Below, in pieces: positions 1-11,447 of a stretch of DNA of 64,000 bases. The translations under genes and the position numbers were made by a program. The notes below the pieces were generated by a model, which did not search any database, had not been told where the DNA came from, and saw only the letters and a list, made by a program, of their open reading frames with translations. This DNA is from Myoxocephalus aenaeus (taxonomy: Eukaryota > Chordata > Actinopteri > Perciformes > Cottidae): positions 1,979,001 to 2,043,000 of the forward strand of contig JBAMJR010000195.1 of the NCBI GenBank assembly GCA_038501785.1. Reading direction: 5' to 3'. Numbering within the stretch: position 1 is the stretch's first letter; each line of letters starts with the position of its first letter.

Positions 1-441
1 TGTAGAACTGATGCTGCTCTCCATCCTAACCGAATACACCTCAGTCCTCATGTCTGTTGCAGCTTCATTTGGTCATGCTTCTGAATATTACAACAAAGAA
101 GGCTTTTATTTTCCTCCTCAACGGCCGTAACCTCAAATGATGGAGATCAAAAAAAGGCTTTCGGTTGTTCTTATAACAATTCCACTTTAAAAATCAGGAT
201 TTCCGCAATTGTCCTACTTATGGAATACACATTAGTCTTTAATTTGAACCAACATTAGACCCTCATGCAAATAAGTTATACATTTTATGTGTAAAATAAT
301 GAATATGTGCTCATTAAGTTTGTATAGTCTACTGTAATATCTGTTCACCAATGCAAATCACAGGAATGTATTAGAGTAACAGCATGTTATGTAACTCCAA
401 AGTGTAATCACGTGTTTTTCTTTCACTCTTTGGGTGTCCAG

Positions 442-3400
442 GTGCAAGTGGCTTTTCAGTCACCACCACCAACTCAAATGTGCGGGTGAAAGAGAATGAA
501 GGTGAGTCATTAGCTCTGTTTTTAAGAGGCAAAGATGGGACAGTTGGCTTTGCCATTGCTGGGCAGTACTCCTGCTCACCGTTTTTATTCTCTCTGTGAT
601 GGAGAGTGCAGTTTTGCACTGGAAATGACTTCGATAAATGTGTGTTGCTTTAAAAGGAGAACAATATTAAGCCTTTTTTTCCCGAACAGTAAGAATGTTT
701 TTATTATGTCCAAAGCTGCCATAGCCTCAATGTATAGTTACATTTTTGAGGAGGAGCACATTGGCTACGGCGAATGCATCGGCTCCGTTGCAACATTCAT
801 ATGACCTGTTAAACAAAGTTAGATTTCCTTTATAATATCTTGCCAGTGAAGTAAAGAATGCTTGTGATTTTGACTTATGAGTGTTTACTGAGAAATAATT
901 TTTAAATGCATGCAGTAAACGCAATTTAGTTGTTTTATATTTTGTTATTTTAAATGTCATATTATACAATTTAAGTGAAAACCTTCACAGTATAGTCATG
1001 TGTTAATTTTGGTTGTAATGTGAACTCTGTTATTTCAGGGACTGACCTTACGTGCTCGTATTCAGCCGACTTTGGTGCAGACGCCAGAGTTGAGTGGAAA
1101 TTTAAGAACCTGAAGGGCTCACAGACATATGTGGTTTATGATCATAAAACAACAAGTAAGTAGATGCACATTTTGATCCTGTTTGTCTGTCGCTCTGTTA
1201 GAATATTACTTAGAAAACTACTTTAAAAGATTTGAATGACATTTGGTAGAAAGCTGGATCAAGACACAACCAACAGCAGCCACACCATTTAAAAAAAAAA
1301 AAGCATTTTGTTTTTTTTGTCTTAACTACTGAGCGATGAGATGTTGAATTAAAAAAAACACACAAACTACATATCTCAACCAGTCCTCAAAGACTGTGTG
1401 TTCTCGTGTCCCATACTCAGGCATATGTTAATCACATAACATGATATGACACATAATTCCAAAATGTGCACTCAGAATGCTTTTGAGTCTGGTTTTTAAT
1501 GCTGCCACTCTTCCACAGCGCCATACGCCAACCGAGTGACGTTGTACGATAGTTCTCTGAGATTCTCCAAGGTGACCCGTGAGGATAATGGAGTGTACGA
1601 CTGTGAGGTTTCCGGCAGCACAGGCCAGTTTGGGGAAGTGCGCGTGACGATGACTGTTCTGGGTAAGGCTCCTTTTGTAATGAGCGAACACGTCTCTCCA
1701 TTATATGGCCCGACCATACAATATGCGTTTGTGTACTGTTATGGAGGTTGTGTATTACTGCACATGTGGAGACCAGCTGAAAACTGAATGTCATGTCCCA
1801 CAGTGCCTCCATCTGTGCCCATGCCTCGGGTCCCCACCTCGGTGACGACGGGCCGGACGGCCATGCTTTCCTGCCACGACGGAGTTGGCTCCCCTCCATC
1901 CAAATACAAGTGGTTCAAAGACGGCACCCTTCTGCCCCCTGACCCCAGCAAGATTTCTGGCTTTAAAAATGCAACCTACAAGCTAAACCCAGAGAATGGC
2001 AACCTGGTCAGCTTCAACCTATGACTGCACCATCTCTGCTGTGACAGTTATTGTCCCCATGGCATTTAAAAATATACCTGTCTCTCTGTTTAGGAGTTTC
2101 CCAAGGTGACTAAGATGGACTCCGGTCAATACGTCTGTGAGGCTTTCAACGATGCTGGTCCTCCTCAGCGCTCTAAAGCCATGAAAATGGAAGTCCGTAA
2201 GTACTCTTCTCTTTTAAAAACATGCTTTAGCCTGAGCTTCAAATTCAAGAGACTGTCATCTTAACCAGTTTCAGCCGCTGCGTGCCGAAACTTAAAGGAT
2301 AGTAAACGGGTTTGGCAGCTTCGAAGGAGCCAATAGCAACTGTAATACTCTTCATTAAGATACTACTTTCGTTTTAAATTTTCCTTTGATCAGTTGGGTG
2401 TTGCAACAGTTTTGGAGTTTGATTCTTCAGCTTTTGCCACACCATGGTGTTTGACTGTAATGAACCTCAAATTGTGATGTTTCCTTCAAGGTGACCTGAA
2501 CACTGGAGGAATTGTTGCTGGGGTAATAGTGGCTCTGCTGCTCGTGGGCCTGCTGGTATTAGGCATTTGGTATGCCCACAAGAAAGGATATCTGCCCAGT
2601 GAGTTTTCCACATTATATTAAAATCGTTGCATTTACTGTGATCATTAATATTCTAATATTCATAGTTGACATTACCGGACACCTTGGATAGTCTGAAACA
2701 AGTCAGAGAAGGTACTCCCATGCACTGTCGGCAAAAGGTTTATTGAAAAAGCAACATTTTGTTCGTAAACTCCCTATGACGCAACATCTTTATTCTACTG
2801 GCTACAAGCTGAAACAACCAAAACATTTAAATCACAAACTTCATAAGTACACTATCTACTGTTGACACAAAGCATACATAAAATGACCCATGCTATGCAT
2901 CTCAAGATCAAGAGAATATAATAGAAACCTAATACTAGATGGGCAATATCAAATAAGTATTATCAATTCAGACTCAACACTACCTGTCGGTTACAAAAGA
3001 GGGCAGACGTTTGATGTCAGTTGCACATTATTAATATGTAGCAAGTTCTTTATCCCTCTGACGTTGTTTCCTTTCTTTCCTTTACAGAGAAGACTGAAAG
3101 GTGAGACAATTTTCTTTTCTTTTTAATACTTTCTAGACTTCAGCAGCTCATCTTTAGACCGACGTTGCACCGTTTCCTCTGTGAAATGCAGGTTTAATTG
3201 GTCTGCTCTCGCTGCGTCTAGCTCAACGTGTTCTTTTTATTCTCCCTGCAGCAAACCAAAGCCCAGCGTGGTCTACCAGCCAGCATCATCATTGTATGGT
3301 GGTGGTGAAGATGAAGATGTAAGTATGAGTGGTGTTGTTATTCCAAGATATTTATATCTTATTCAGGCATGTTTGTTGTTGGCTAAGGATAGGCATGTAA

Positions 3401-3518
3401 TACTTAGTTTAGTGTTTTTAGTTCAGACTGAGAGCTGGAGGAAATTTTTTTTGGATCTGATGTGTGATATGTTTGCTTTCAGGGGGAATTCAAACAGAAG
3501 TCATCGTTCGTCGTATAG
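442..3518 (+). CDS. f11r: Junctional adhesion molecule A (F11R/JAM-A type), lacking only its first coding exon
   Basis: Single-pass cell-surface adhesion protein of tight junctions and leukocytes. Nine coding exons: 442-501, 1039-1155, 1519-1662, 1804-2006, 2094-2196, 2491-2598, 3088-3100, 3252-3318 and 3483-3518 (stop TAG 3516-3518). All have AG/GT borders, and the split codons join in frame throughout, giving about 283 codons. Exons 1-3 form an Ig V domain with cysteines in TCSYSAD and YDCEVSG. Exons 4-5 form an Ig C2 domain (LSCHDG, YVCEAFND, and an N-glycosylation site at KNATY). Exon 6 carries the membrane helix (GGIVAGVIVALLLVGLLVLG). The tail ends GEFKQKSSFVV. This resembles the GEFKQTSSFLV end of mammalian F11R, a class II PDZ ligand for ZO-1, AF-6 and PAR-3, more than the JAM2 or JAM3 ends. 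The signal-peptide exon lies upstream of the window. JAM-family membership is very secure; F11R over JAM2/JAM3 rests on the tail and Ig wording. Confidence 0.9.
3088..3100 (+). CDS. f11r: 13-nt microexon of the JAM-A cytoplasmic tail
   Basis: A 13-base exon between a pyrimidine-rich acceptor (tttacag) and a consensus donor (gtgaga). It completes one lysine codon, adds Lys-Thr-Glu and starts a serine codon, linking the juxtamembrane KKGYLP segment to the SKPKPSVVYQP tail exon. Both flanking phases require it: skipping it would shift the frame of the PDZ-binding end. Human F11R also has short juxtamembrane tail exons, so a tiny exon here fits the family. Confidence 0.8.
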
Positions 3519-4230
3519 TCTTCATAAACGACAGGAGATCACCTTGGTTTAAAATGTCTCTCCGCAAGGTAGTTTTTATTGACGTCTTTCTTTTTATTTG
3601 CTCCTAAGTTGCAGTTTTTATAGACCAGTGTGATTGTTGACCTGAACTGTTTACTTTTTTGTCTCCGATGCAAAAAGGTGCTAGGATGAATTCACGACAG
3701 GCAGGTTATGAGACCACTTTCATATGTTGGTAGGTTATTTTAATAGCATGAGATGTGGCTACTGGAGACCCTCTTTAGCCGCCGACCGGTTTCCATCTTG
3801 ATGTTTGCAGCGTGTGTTTCTGTAGAGCTTCTGATTTTCTGTGGTGACTATTACATTTTTTTTATTTTTCCCAAATAATGCATCTGTGTGTAAACATATC
3901 AAATCAAATGGAGTACAGATACTCCCTGTACTTAATATAGGAAATCCAGGTAAATTAACTTATTTTAGAAGGAAAATTGACTCATTAGTCCATTAAAGCG
4001 TGATTCAAAACTTTTTACAGCTACATTAATATTACATTTAATGACCCACCTTCATTTCCTCTTGGACAACTCTTATCAGTCTTGTGTATTTAAGCTAAAC
4101 CATTGAAGGAGCTTATTTATCAAAGATGGATCATGAATTGAGTGTCTCTCAAAGGTGTTTTAACAAACCACAAAATTCCTGTCATGTACAATATTTTTTT
4201 ATTTCTAATAAAGTTTTTTGTAAATACAAT
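3519..4230 (+). other. f11r: Probable 3' untranslated region of f11r
   Basis: AT-rich sequence after the stop codon with no coding exon. The first strong polyadenylation signal is AATAAA at 4207-4212, followed by a T-rich stretch, so the transcript probably ends near 4230. The LINE insertion begins about 200 bases further on. The end is inferred; no transcript data were available. Confidence 0.5.
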
Positions 4231-4426
4231 ACTGTTTTTACATATGTTATTGAATACTCTACTCCTGCTTGTATGATGATCATTTTAGGTGCACATTCTC
4301 TTTTACACATCATTTCTAGTTGAACTAGTATTACATTTATCTGGAAGTGTTGTAATACGTTTGTAAACCTCTGACCCACATCGGCGAAGCCAATTGGTGT
4401 TTAACACAGCGAGGACTGACTGATCA

Positions 4427-4588
4427 GTAAATGAATGAATGAATATATACTTTATTAATCCCCGAGGGGAAATTTGGTGTCGGGGTAGCAGCAACTTACA
4501 ACAAAATAAACAAAAACAGCAGGACGAAAGATAAAAGATATATACAATAATAATAATAGAATAAAATAGAAATAGCTGGGATTGTGCA

Positions 4589-4663
<75 letters not shown>

Positions 4664-5667
4664 GTTGTTAGTCAGAGGATCTGGCAAGCGGTGATTTATT
4701 ATAAAGCCGTAATGCCGTTGGCAGGAATGTTCTCCTGTATCTGTCCTTGTTGCAGCGGAGCGTGAGGAATCTCCTCGAGAAAGAGCTCCGCTGACCCTGC
4801 AGTAGGTGGTGGAGAGGGTGGTCCGGGTTGTCCAATATGGACAAAAGTTTCTTCAGCGTCCTCCTCTCCACCACCTGTTCCAGGAACTCCTGTTTGCAGC
4901 CGATGATGGAGCCGGCTTTCTTAACTATCTTGTTAAGTCTGTTGGTGTCACCGGCTCCAATGCTGCTCCCCCAGCAGACGATGGAGAAGTACAGGGCGCT
5001 GGCCACAACCGACTGGTAGAACATCTCCAGCATCTTGCTGCACACATTAAAGGATCGAAGCTTCCTCAGGAAAAAGAGTCGACTCATCCCCTTCTTGTAC
5101 ACAGCGTTGATGTTGTTCTTCCAGTTCAGTCGGCTGTCGATGGAAACACCCAGGTACCTGTACTCCTCCACCATGTCCACGTCCTCTCCAAGAACACTCA
5201 GAGGTCTAGGAGCAGTCGCCTTCCTCCTGAAGTCGACCACCATCTCTCTGGTCTTGGTCACGTTCAGCAGCAGGTGATTCTCGCCGGCCCACTCCACAAA
5301 GTCACTCACCACTGCCCTGTACTCCTCCTCCCGTCCATCCCTAATACACCCGACCACCGCAGAGTCATCAGAGTACTTCTGCAGATGGCATGACTCAGTG
5401 TTGTACTGGAAGTCGGTGATGTACAGGGTGAACAGGAAGGGTGACAGAACAGTTCCCTGTGGGGCTCCAACATCACTGACCACCGTTTCAGACAGCACAC
5501 GGCCCATTCTGACAAACTGTGGTCTACCTGTGAGGTAGTCAGTGATCCAGGTGGACGAGTCTACCCCCACCACCCACAGCTTCTCACTCAGTAGCAGTGG
5601 TTGGATGGTGTTAAATGCACTGGAGAAGTCAAAGAAAGTGACTCTCACAGAGACACCGGTTCCATCC
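4427..5667 (-). mobile_element. 5'-truncated Rex1/L2-type non-LTR retrotransposon (LINE)
   Basis: On the minus strand the element runs from about 5667 to 4427. It holds the reverse-transcriptase palm motifs and downstream region, then a 3' untranslated tail. The 3' end has the hairpin-like CCCCTCGGGG followed by AATAAAGTATATATTCATTC, a tail I recognise from fish Rex1/CR1-L2 elements, ending in a short ATTC repeat. No endonuclease domain and no RT fingers are present, so the copy was truncated during insertion just before RT motif A. The left boundary is clear from the tail; the right boundary is estimated from where RT similarity stops. The Rex1-versus-L2 assignment is from memory of the protein pattern. 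Confidence 0.88.
4592..4660. repeat. (TA)n microsatellite inside the LINE 3' tail
   Basis: About 34 uninterrupted TA units between the RT stop codon and the end of the element. It probably expanded from an AT-rich part of the LINE 3' untranslated region. Confidence 0.95.
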
Positions 5668-5714
5668 AGGTTCCATCCTGTTGAAACAAACAGATGTCCG
5701 TTATGATGCTGCAC
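4668..5714 (-). pseudogene. Reverse transcriptase C-terminal fragment of the LINE
   Basis: Open frame of 348 codons. From the N-terminal side it shows RT motif A (FDFSSAFNTI), motif B (GAPQGTVLSP), motif C with the catalytic pair (KYSDDSAVVG), then a thumb-like region (YRYLGVSIDSRLNW) and the usual C-terminal segment of fish LINEs (RRTLKKLLSILDN). About the first 15 residues probably come from flanking DNA. It lacks the endonuclease and N-terminal RT, so it cannot make a working enzyme, yet there is no stop or frameshift in the retained part, which suggests a fairly recent insertion. It contributes nothing to the neighbouring genes as far as the sequence shows. Confidence 0.85.
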
Positions 5715-7369
5715 CTTTTCATGAATTGGAAGAGTGGTTGCAAGTTAATGATGTGTTGTACAAGTTTTTAAATGATTACCAGCCTGTTCATAAGCTGTCG
5801 TGTGCAGCTTTATCGTTATGATTAATTGCCCACACTGTTGTGACATGATGGTCCTAATATTCATTAATTCTACCTCCCAGACTAAAGTTATTCATTTGTT
5901 TCCCTTGGCATCTACAAATTCTCAGGCCGTGTATTTAAGTGGTTTGATAAGGTCAGACTTCAATCATGGGTTAATACAATCTTATCAGGTACAATATTTA
6001 CAATGGGGGTAGACTTTTTCAGGCTTTCTACATTGCTTGACCTTTTTAGTTGTAGAAAATAGAGCTGATGAATCAGCTGATGCTTGCAACTTTGCTTTAT
6101 GTATTGGTTAATAAAATATTAAACTGAGTTTGCTGTCGTGACAGGGTCATATTCAACTTTGCATCAACACAGTCTATACAATGCTTATCTCTGCCATTTC
6201 AGTTTGTCTTTTTGTGAAGGTGTCAAGAAAATGACCCTTTTACTGACATGATCCCTGGCTGTAAATTAGAGAATTTGAGGTGACGACTGACTGCTTATTG
6301 ATTAAATAAATAAATAAAAAGACAAATGCAAAAACAAAAAAAACGTATACATGCTGACAGACCAATAATATATTACTGACCACAGCAGGTTAACTCCTAC
6401 AGCTTGAACAGCCGCACTGCCTCACATTTGAATTGGCTTTAAATCTAATGCAAATACATTCTCTTTTCAGTGATGTACCCAGGTGTGAATTTTTTTTTCA
6501 GCCGAGTACCCCTATGCAGTGCAAAGCATTTTTTGTTTTGGTTGAACAAATGATGTAATCCACAGCAGTGTGCCATCAGTGTCTGATTTAATATCAAATA
6601 CATGCAATTCAGTTTTATGATCTTACACTTACATTTTATTGAATATTTATTAATAGCTATTTTTAAAGGATTTTTTAATGGATGCTCATTTTAAATATAT
6701 ATATTTTAAATCACACGTACCCCCTGGAGTGCCTTCAGGTACCCCCATTTGAGAACCACTGCTCTAGATTGTTCACATGCTGCATATTCTCAACACCCTT
6801 TTATGTCCATACAGTATCTAGACCACTGTTGAGACATTGAGGACACAACACAACGTATGCAATTGACAAGTGCAGTTTACATCTATCTTGCAAATTGCCA
6901 GAGGACCCAGTTAACCCAGTTAATATTGACTGTTCAATTCACAAGAGTGCAATATTTCCATTAATTTCCATAATATAATTAGACACTTTCCTTATATTAA
7001 CCACAACAACGTTATCGCTGAAGGGGAATACTGTAAAGTGCAAGTCCGCGGTGTCAACGAAGACAAGTTTCAAAATAAAATTGATTCACTTAAATATATA
7101 GTATACAGATACTTCAGTGCCTTTTATTTTTGGGTTACAATATCATAAGGCTTCCTTTTCTTTCTTTTGCCCAGCTCATATGAAACTGTAAATGCACCAG
7201 TTATGGGCAATAAGGCCAGCTTCTGCCATTTGATCTCGCCACAAACGCATTTCAAAATAAAATGCATACTCAATTGAATAGGCAACCTAAGTAGATAAAA
7301 AAACAAAACCATTACAAAAAATGTTTAAATGTAATATAGTGACATGTTTATAAAGCCATGAGTTGCTAC
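5715..7369. other. Intergenic sequence between f11r/LINE and ubash3b
   Basis: AT-rich sequence without a coding exon that I can support. It holds one probable DNA-transposon remnant (about 6469-6767). Both neighbouring genes point the same way, so the stretch before the CpG-rich segment at 7370 is the likely distal upstream region of ubash3b. Confidence 0.6.
6469..6767. mobile_element. Possible hAT-type non-autonomous DNA transposon remnant
   Basis: The right end reads TTTGAGAACCACTG, the reverse complement of the CAGTGGTTCTCAAA start seen in many hAT/Charlie-type elements. A tract starting CAGTGATGTACCC about 300 bases to the left could be a decayed partner end, and both ends are followed by GTACCCC-type sequence. 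No 8-bp target duplication is evident, so only the right end is well supported. Confidence 0.45.
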
Positions 7370-8065
7370 GGCAACGGAAGATGGCGTGCTGCTGTATTTG
7401 CTGTGTACTGCGCATGCGTGTTTACGACACCCACTTTCGCAGACAGGAAGTGTGACCAACTTTTTCCATCATCCAGCCCTACCTCTACGCTTTTCATCTT
7501 GCTGCCTCAACCAATGTGATTAATTTAAGCGCAAAAGGGCAACAACAGCGCGTCCAACCGAGACGAGCGTGTGCTACTCTCAGTTTAACCCATATTCCGC
7601 CTGAAGAAACCCACAGACTTCCTGTCCTCTCACAGATCGGTGTACTGCCGCTTTAACTGAAGGGGCCGCGCAGTTAGAGCTGCAACGTTTTACAGGCTGA
7701 ACATCCGCTCACTCAGGATCCATTCATAAATAAGACATCGTGTGGAAAAGGAAGCTCATACAGCATCTGTTTTTTTTTTATTCAGTTGATCGTGTCCGAG
7801 GGACGAGCAGGAACCAGACATGTTCACCTCGGTCGGGGACTGTGAATCGGGGGCACGGCTGGGAGGGCAGAAGTGACTTCCCATGGCTGACCCCCCTGCT
7901 GATGGTTTTGACTTTATGTGCGAACCGTCAGGAGGCAGCTGGATCTAGCTCACAGCATTTGTCTAACCCAGAGAAATGCTCGTTTCCTCGGAAGGGTTGG
8001 TGTTTTGTACATACTTCCGCTTTACTCAAGTCATCTTCGTTTAAATAGTCTACCGCTTCCATCCC

Positions 8066-8100
8066 TCTTCTTCTTCTTCTTCTTCTTCTTCTTCTTCTTT
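8066..8100 (+). repeat. (TTC)n trinucleotide run in the probable leader
   Basis: About eleven TTC units, pure pyrimidine on the sense strand, ending about 70 bases before the ubash3b start codon. If transcribed it lies in the 5' untranslated region. Confidence 0.9.
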
Positions 8101-8116
8101 TACATTTTTTTAATAA

Positions 8117-8167
8117 ATGAAAATACACCAGAGGAGCCGAGGACCTGCCATACCGATGGAGCTGTGA
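8117..8167 (+). promoter_or_regulatory. Upstream ORF ending three bases before the ubash3b start
   Basis: ATG at 8117 opens a 16-codon frame, with a second in-frame ATG at 8156, that stops at TGA 8165-8167. The main ATG follows at 8171 in the same frame. This stop rules out an in-frame N-terminal extension on this exon, so it decides the ubash3b start. The placement suits termination-reinitiation control, provided this DNA is in the mRNA. Confidence 0.5.
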
Positions 8168-8170
8168 GTT

Positions 8171-8298
8171 ATGGCAGCTAAAGAGGACCTGTACGCCAAA
8201 GTGACGCCGCGGAGGCAGCGGCAGAGCCGGCCGAGCACCATCAAACATGGGACCACTCTGGACGTGTTGCTGTCCATGGGCTTCCCCAAGACCAGGGC
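8171..8298 (+). CDS. ubash3b: ubash3b exon 1: start codon and first half of the UBA domain
   Basis: Encodes residues 1-42 plus two bases of codon 43 (MAAKEDLYAKVTPRR... to SMGFPKTR). The basic VTPRRQRQ stretch and the LLSMGFPK start of the UBA helix bundle match the mammalian protein closely. The initiating context has G at -3 and G at +4. The donor is GC|GTGAGT. Confidence 0.95.
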
Positions 8299-8325
8299 GT
8301 GAGTACACAGCTGCACTGTCCCAAG

Positions 8326-8357
<32 letters not shown>

Positions 8358-11342
8358 TCGCCCTTATAACGAGGTTAAATCAGGCTTCCCAGCAGCATCA
8401 CTCTCCAGCCAAAGTTGCATGCCTCCTTATCTTGTCTCTCTGTGTCAGTATCATAGTCAGATGATCTGAAGCATCTCTGCAGCCGAAAGGAGACATGTCT
8501 GCTGTGCTAAGCATATTGTTAAATATGGCACACATAGCCCATGGGGCCATGTCAGATGACCCCCTTTTAAACTGTAGTTTCTGCTCTGGAACCCACAGCC
8601 AGATTGCATGTTCCACTACAGGGTTGTGCAATATGATTCAATGCATTTTAATGTTGTACAGTAGGTAGTGGAAGTTAGAACTATTTTATAGTCATGTAGT
8701 TTAATGTGCTGTGTAATAATGCTTATTGTTCTTATCATCTGCAAAGTTACCTGTAACTGCAAATAAAGTCTGTAAAGTAAATGTAAAAAAAAAAACACAC
8801 CTAAAAATACTCAAATAAATACTACTACTACTTAATAATAAATAGGTAATACATTTGCGTCAGTACCGTTCCTGTACTGTGGTTCCTTTCCACCACCAAT
8901 GCAACAGAAACACAGCAACATCACAATATACTATACCTATGTACAGTACTTTTGTGTCTGCGGGTGTCTATACGTGTCTATCTTTCTTTTTTTGGGACAT
9001 ATTTCCCACTACAAAAGAAAAATACGAGAGATGCTCAGTGTTTTCTGAGTCACTCTTTTCCTTCACCAGCTCTCCGTAATTTTCAATGAAAACCTGATCC
9101 TGTGGGCATTCCTGCATCTTCTTCTCATTCATCCTTGAGAGAAGAGTTGCCAGGAAACAAGCATCGTTGGCGTGTGCATGTAGTGTATGGATGATGTAAT
9201 TGTATTACAAAATGACAATGTGTCTCTGCAACAAGGGTTTGTGGGCTCAAACATCAGCGCAGTTGAACCCTTTATAGATATTGAACGTAGGCTGAAGTAT
9301 TTGTTTACACTGGAGGACTGTAGTAGATTGTTTAGAAGATTTTAGAAGAAGTATAATCATTTCATGAGAGTTTTAAACAGTATTTGGCATGACGTCTCAA
9401 TATTTGAGACCACAAGTCAAGAGAAGCTTTTCCCTTTTAAAACCAGAACCCAGAGAAATGTTATAAATGTGAAATGGGAATGGGAGGGTAACTTTATAGA
9501 CATACAAAATGCAACTTTATGTTGTAAAGTATGCTTTGTAAAACCCATCTTAGCCTATTTTCTTCACGGTAGCACCAGCTTAAATCCTTTCCCACCTAAA
9601 TGTATCCCTCGGTAAGGTACGTTTAGCCACGGGCACTGAAAAGGTATCACATTTTTATTGACGTTCTGCACGGCTGAGTTTTTACATCTCAGTCTCCTTT
9701 CACTGTATATGAACTCAATCTAATCACATGATCCATAATCATAATGTCCATTCTCATAGTTTGTGTTGTCAGTGACACATTATATATCTAGCCCAATGAT
9801 TTGAACAGCCTCATCTCAAACAAAAAGCCTTTCTGTGTGTGCAGCAGGCCGCAAAATTGTGTCCCATGTAACAAAAGAAATAGTTCACTTTGAGTCTCCG
9901 TCAGCTGCAGCAGTAATCGCAGAGCTCCGTGATTAACCCCCGGATCTATTACTCGTTTCAGTATCTGAACTGTAGGATATGAAACTGTCTCCCAGCGTTA
10001 CAAAACAAGAGGCTAACATTTAGGAATTACTGTTGGCAGTTATCTGAGTTTTGCTAAGTACGGCAAACGTATTGAGCAGTCTTTCTTCTTTTAACTAGAC
10101 AGATACAGCAGCTCTGGAATTAAGCCTTTTTATCTTCTGCAAAACTGTCTCTGGTCATCCAGCCTTCCATTGCTCCAGACTGCAGCTCTCTCTCCTCCTG
10201 CCTAACGAACCACTGCAGACAATATGAGTGACTGTGGTTGGTTATATTTGCAGACTTGCATCTATTACTGATGACAGACTAATACACTTTGATCAAAGTC
10301 ATACAATTATAATGAAGCAGAATAATTCACCGCCATTACCTTCAAGCCTGTCTGATCTGATGTTAGTGGAGACACAAAAATAACGAGATGATAATAAAGA
10401 TGGTGGGGCTGCATGATGTTTATGCACAAGTTTGGTGTGTTGGTTTGGCTCAATTTTCTACCTGGAGCTTATAGCACGGTAGTTATTACCGTAGAAATAA
10501 TCAGAAGTAAGTCACAGATGGGTAGGGATATTTGATAATTGTCCATATTAGCACAGACACAAAACCTTGCTAGCTGGCCCAGGATGGCTAGCTCTAGTCG
10601 CTCTCTATTTGATCCCTGCTCTTCTGTTTACTTCCCACTTATACTTTGCTTACCGTCGCACTGCATTTCGTAAAAAAAAAAAAAAGAAGCTAAATATTGA
10701 AGAGGGATACAAATGATGATCTCTGAGCTAATGAGCTCACTAATGGTTTGCAAACTCACTCGCTGTTATTATTCGGGGAGTCACTCGGCCGATACTCTGC
10801 TTTCATCCAACCAGGTTCCAGCAGCTGATAAACTCAATGCACATCACCTTTCCTGCAAACACAAAGCAGCGTCAGCAACTAACTGGGGATTGTGGTATTT
10901 AGAAGCTTAAAGAGCCTCAGGAGTTGGTGAAGCCCAAAAAGAGAGCAAATATGGGACACGCACCAGGAAACTCCTCATAAATGCGAGCTCTCTATATTTG
11001 AATGTACAGAGAGCTGTACATTCAATGCCAGCTCTCTGTACTTGACATATTTTGGTTTGGTTCTACAGTTCTACAGACATATTTTGGTTGTTCTGTAATG
11101 TAAAGAACAACTGCGACGCTAATCCAATTTCTGGAACCTCTCGCAGATTGTGGTTCAGCCACCAAACCAGACATAATGCAGTAACACTTGAAAATATACA
11201 TCGGATCTGCACGTTTTTGCTATCAGGCCCCTCCTGAGAGGAGAAGAAGGAATAATAGGAAAATCAGTTATCAGTCATGGCTTCAGGGAACAAGGACTTC
11301 ATTGTGTTTGAGGAGTTAGTTTAAACCAGCAGGGAGCATGAA

Positions 11343-11373
<31 letters not shown>

Positions 11374-11377
11374 CACA

Positions 11378-11447
<70 letters not shown>

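Larger units (their letters stand above)
7370..8170 (+). promoter_or_regulatory. ubash3b: CpG-rich promoter and 5' leader region of ubash3b
   Basis: CpG density rises sharply against the AT-rich flanks. Motifs typical of CpG-island promoters occur close together: a YY1-like AAGATGGCG at 7378-7386, an NRF1-like TGCGCATGCG at 7409-7418, and an ETS-like ACAGGAAGTG at 7443-7452. A weak TATA-like CATAAATAA lies near 7726. The transcription start cannot be fixed from sequence; anything between about 7450 and 7800 is possible. Several short upstream ATG frames lie between 7820 and the start codon. Confidence 0.6.

Noticed and set aside
4806..5393. 195-codon + strand frame
   Set aside because: Antisense shadow of the LINE reverse transcriptase on the minus strand.
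7740..8048. 102-codon frame through the ubash3b leader
   Set aside because: Overlaps several other short frames, has no similarity to the conserved protein, and is followed by the in-frame stop that precedes the true start.
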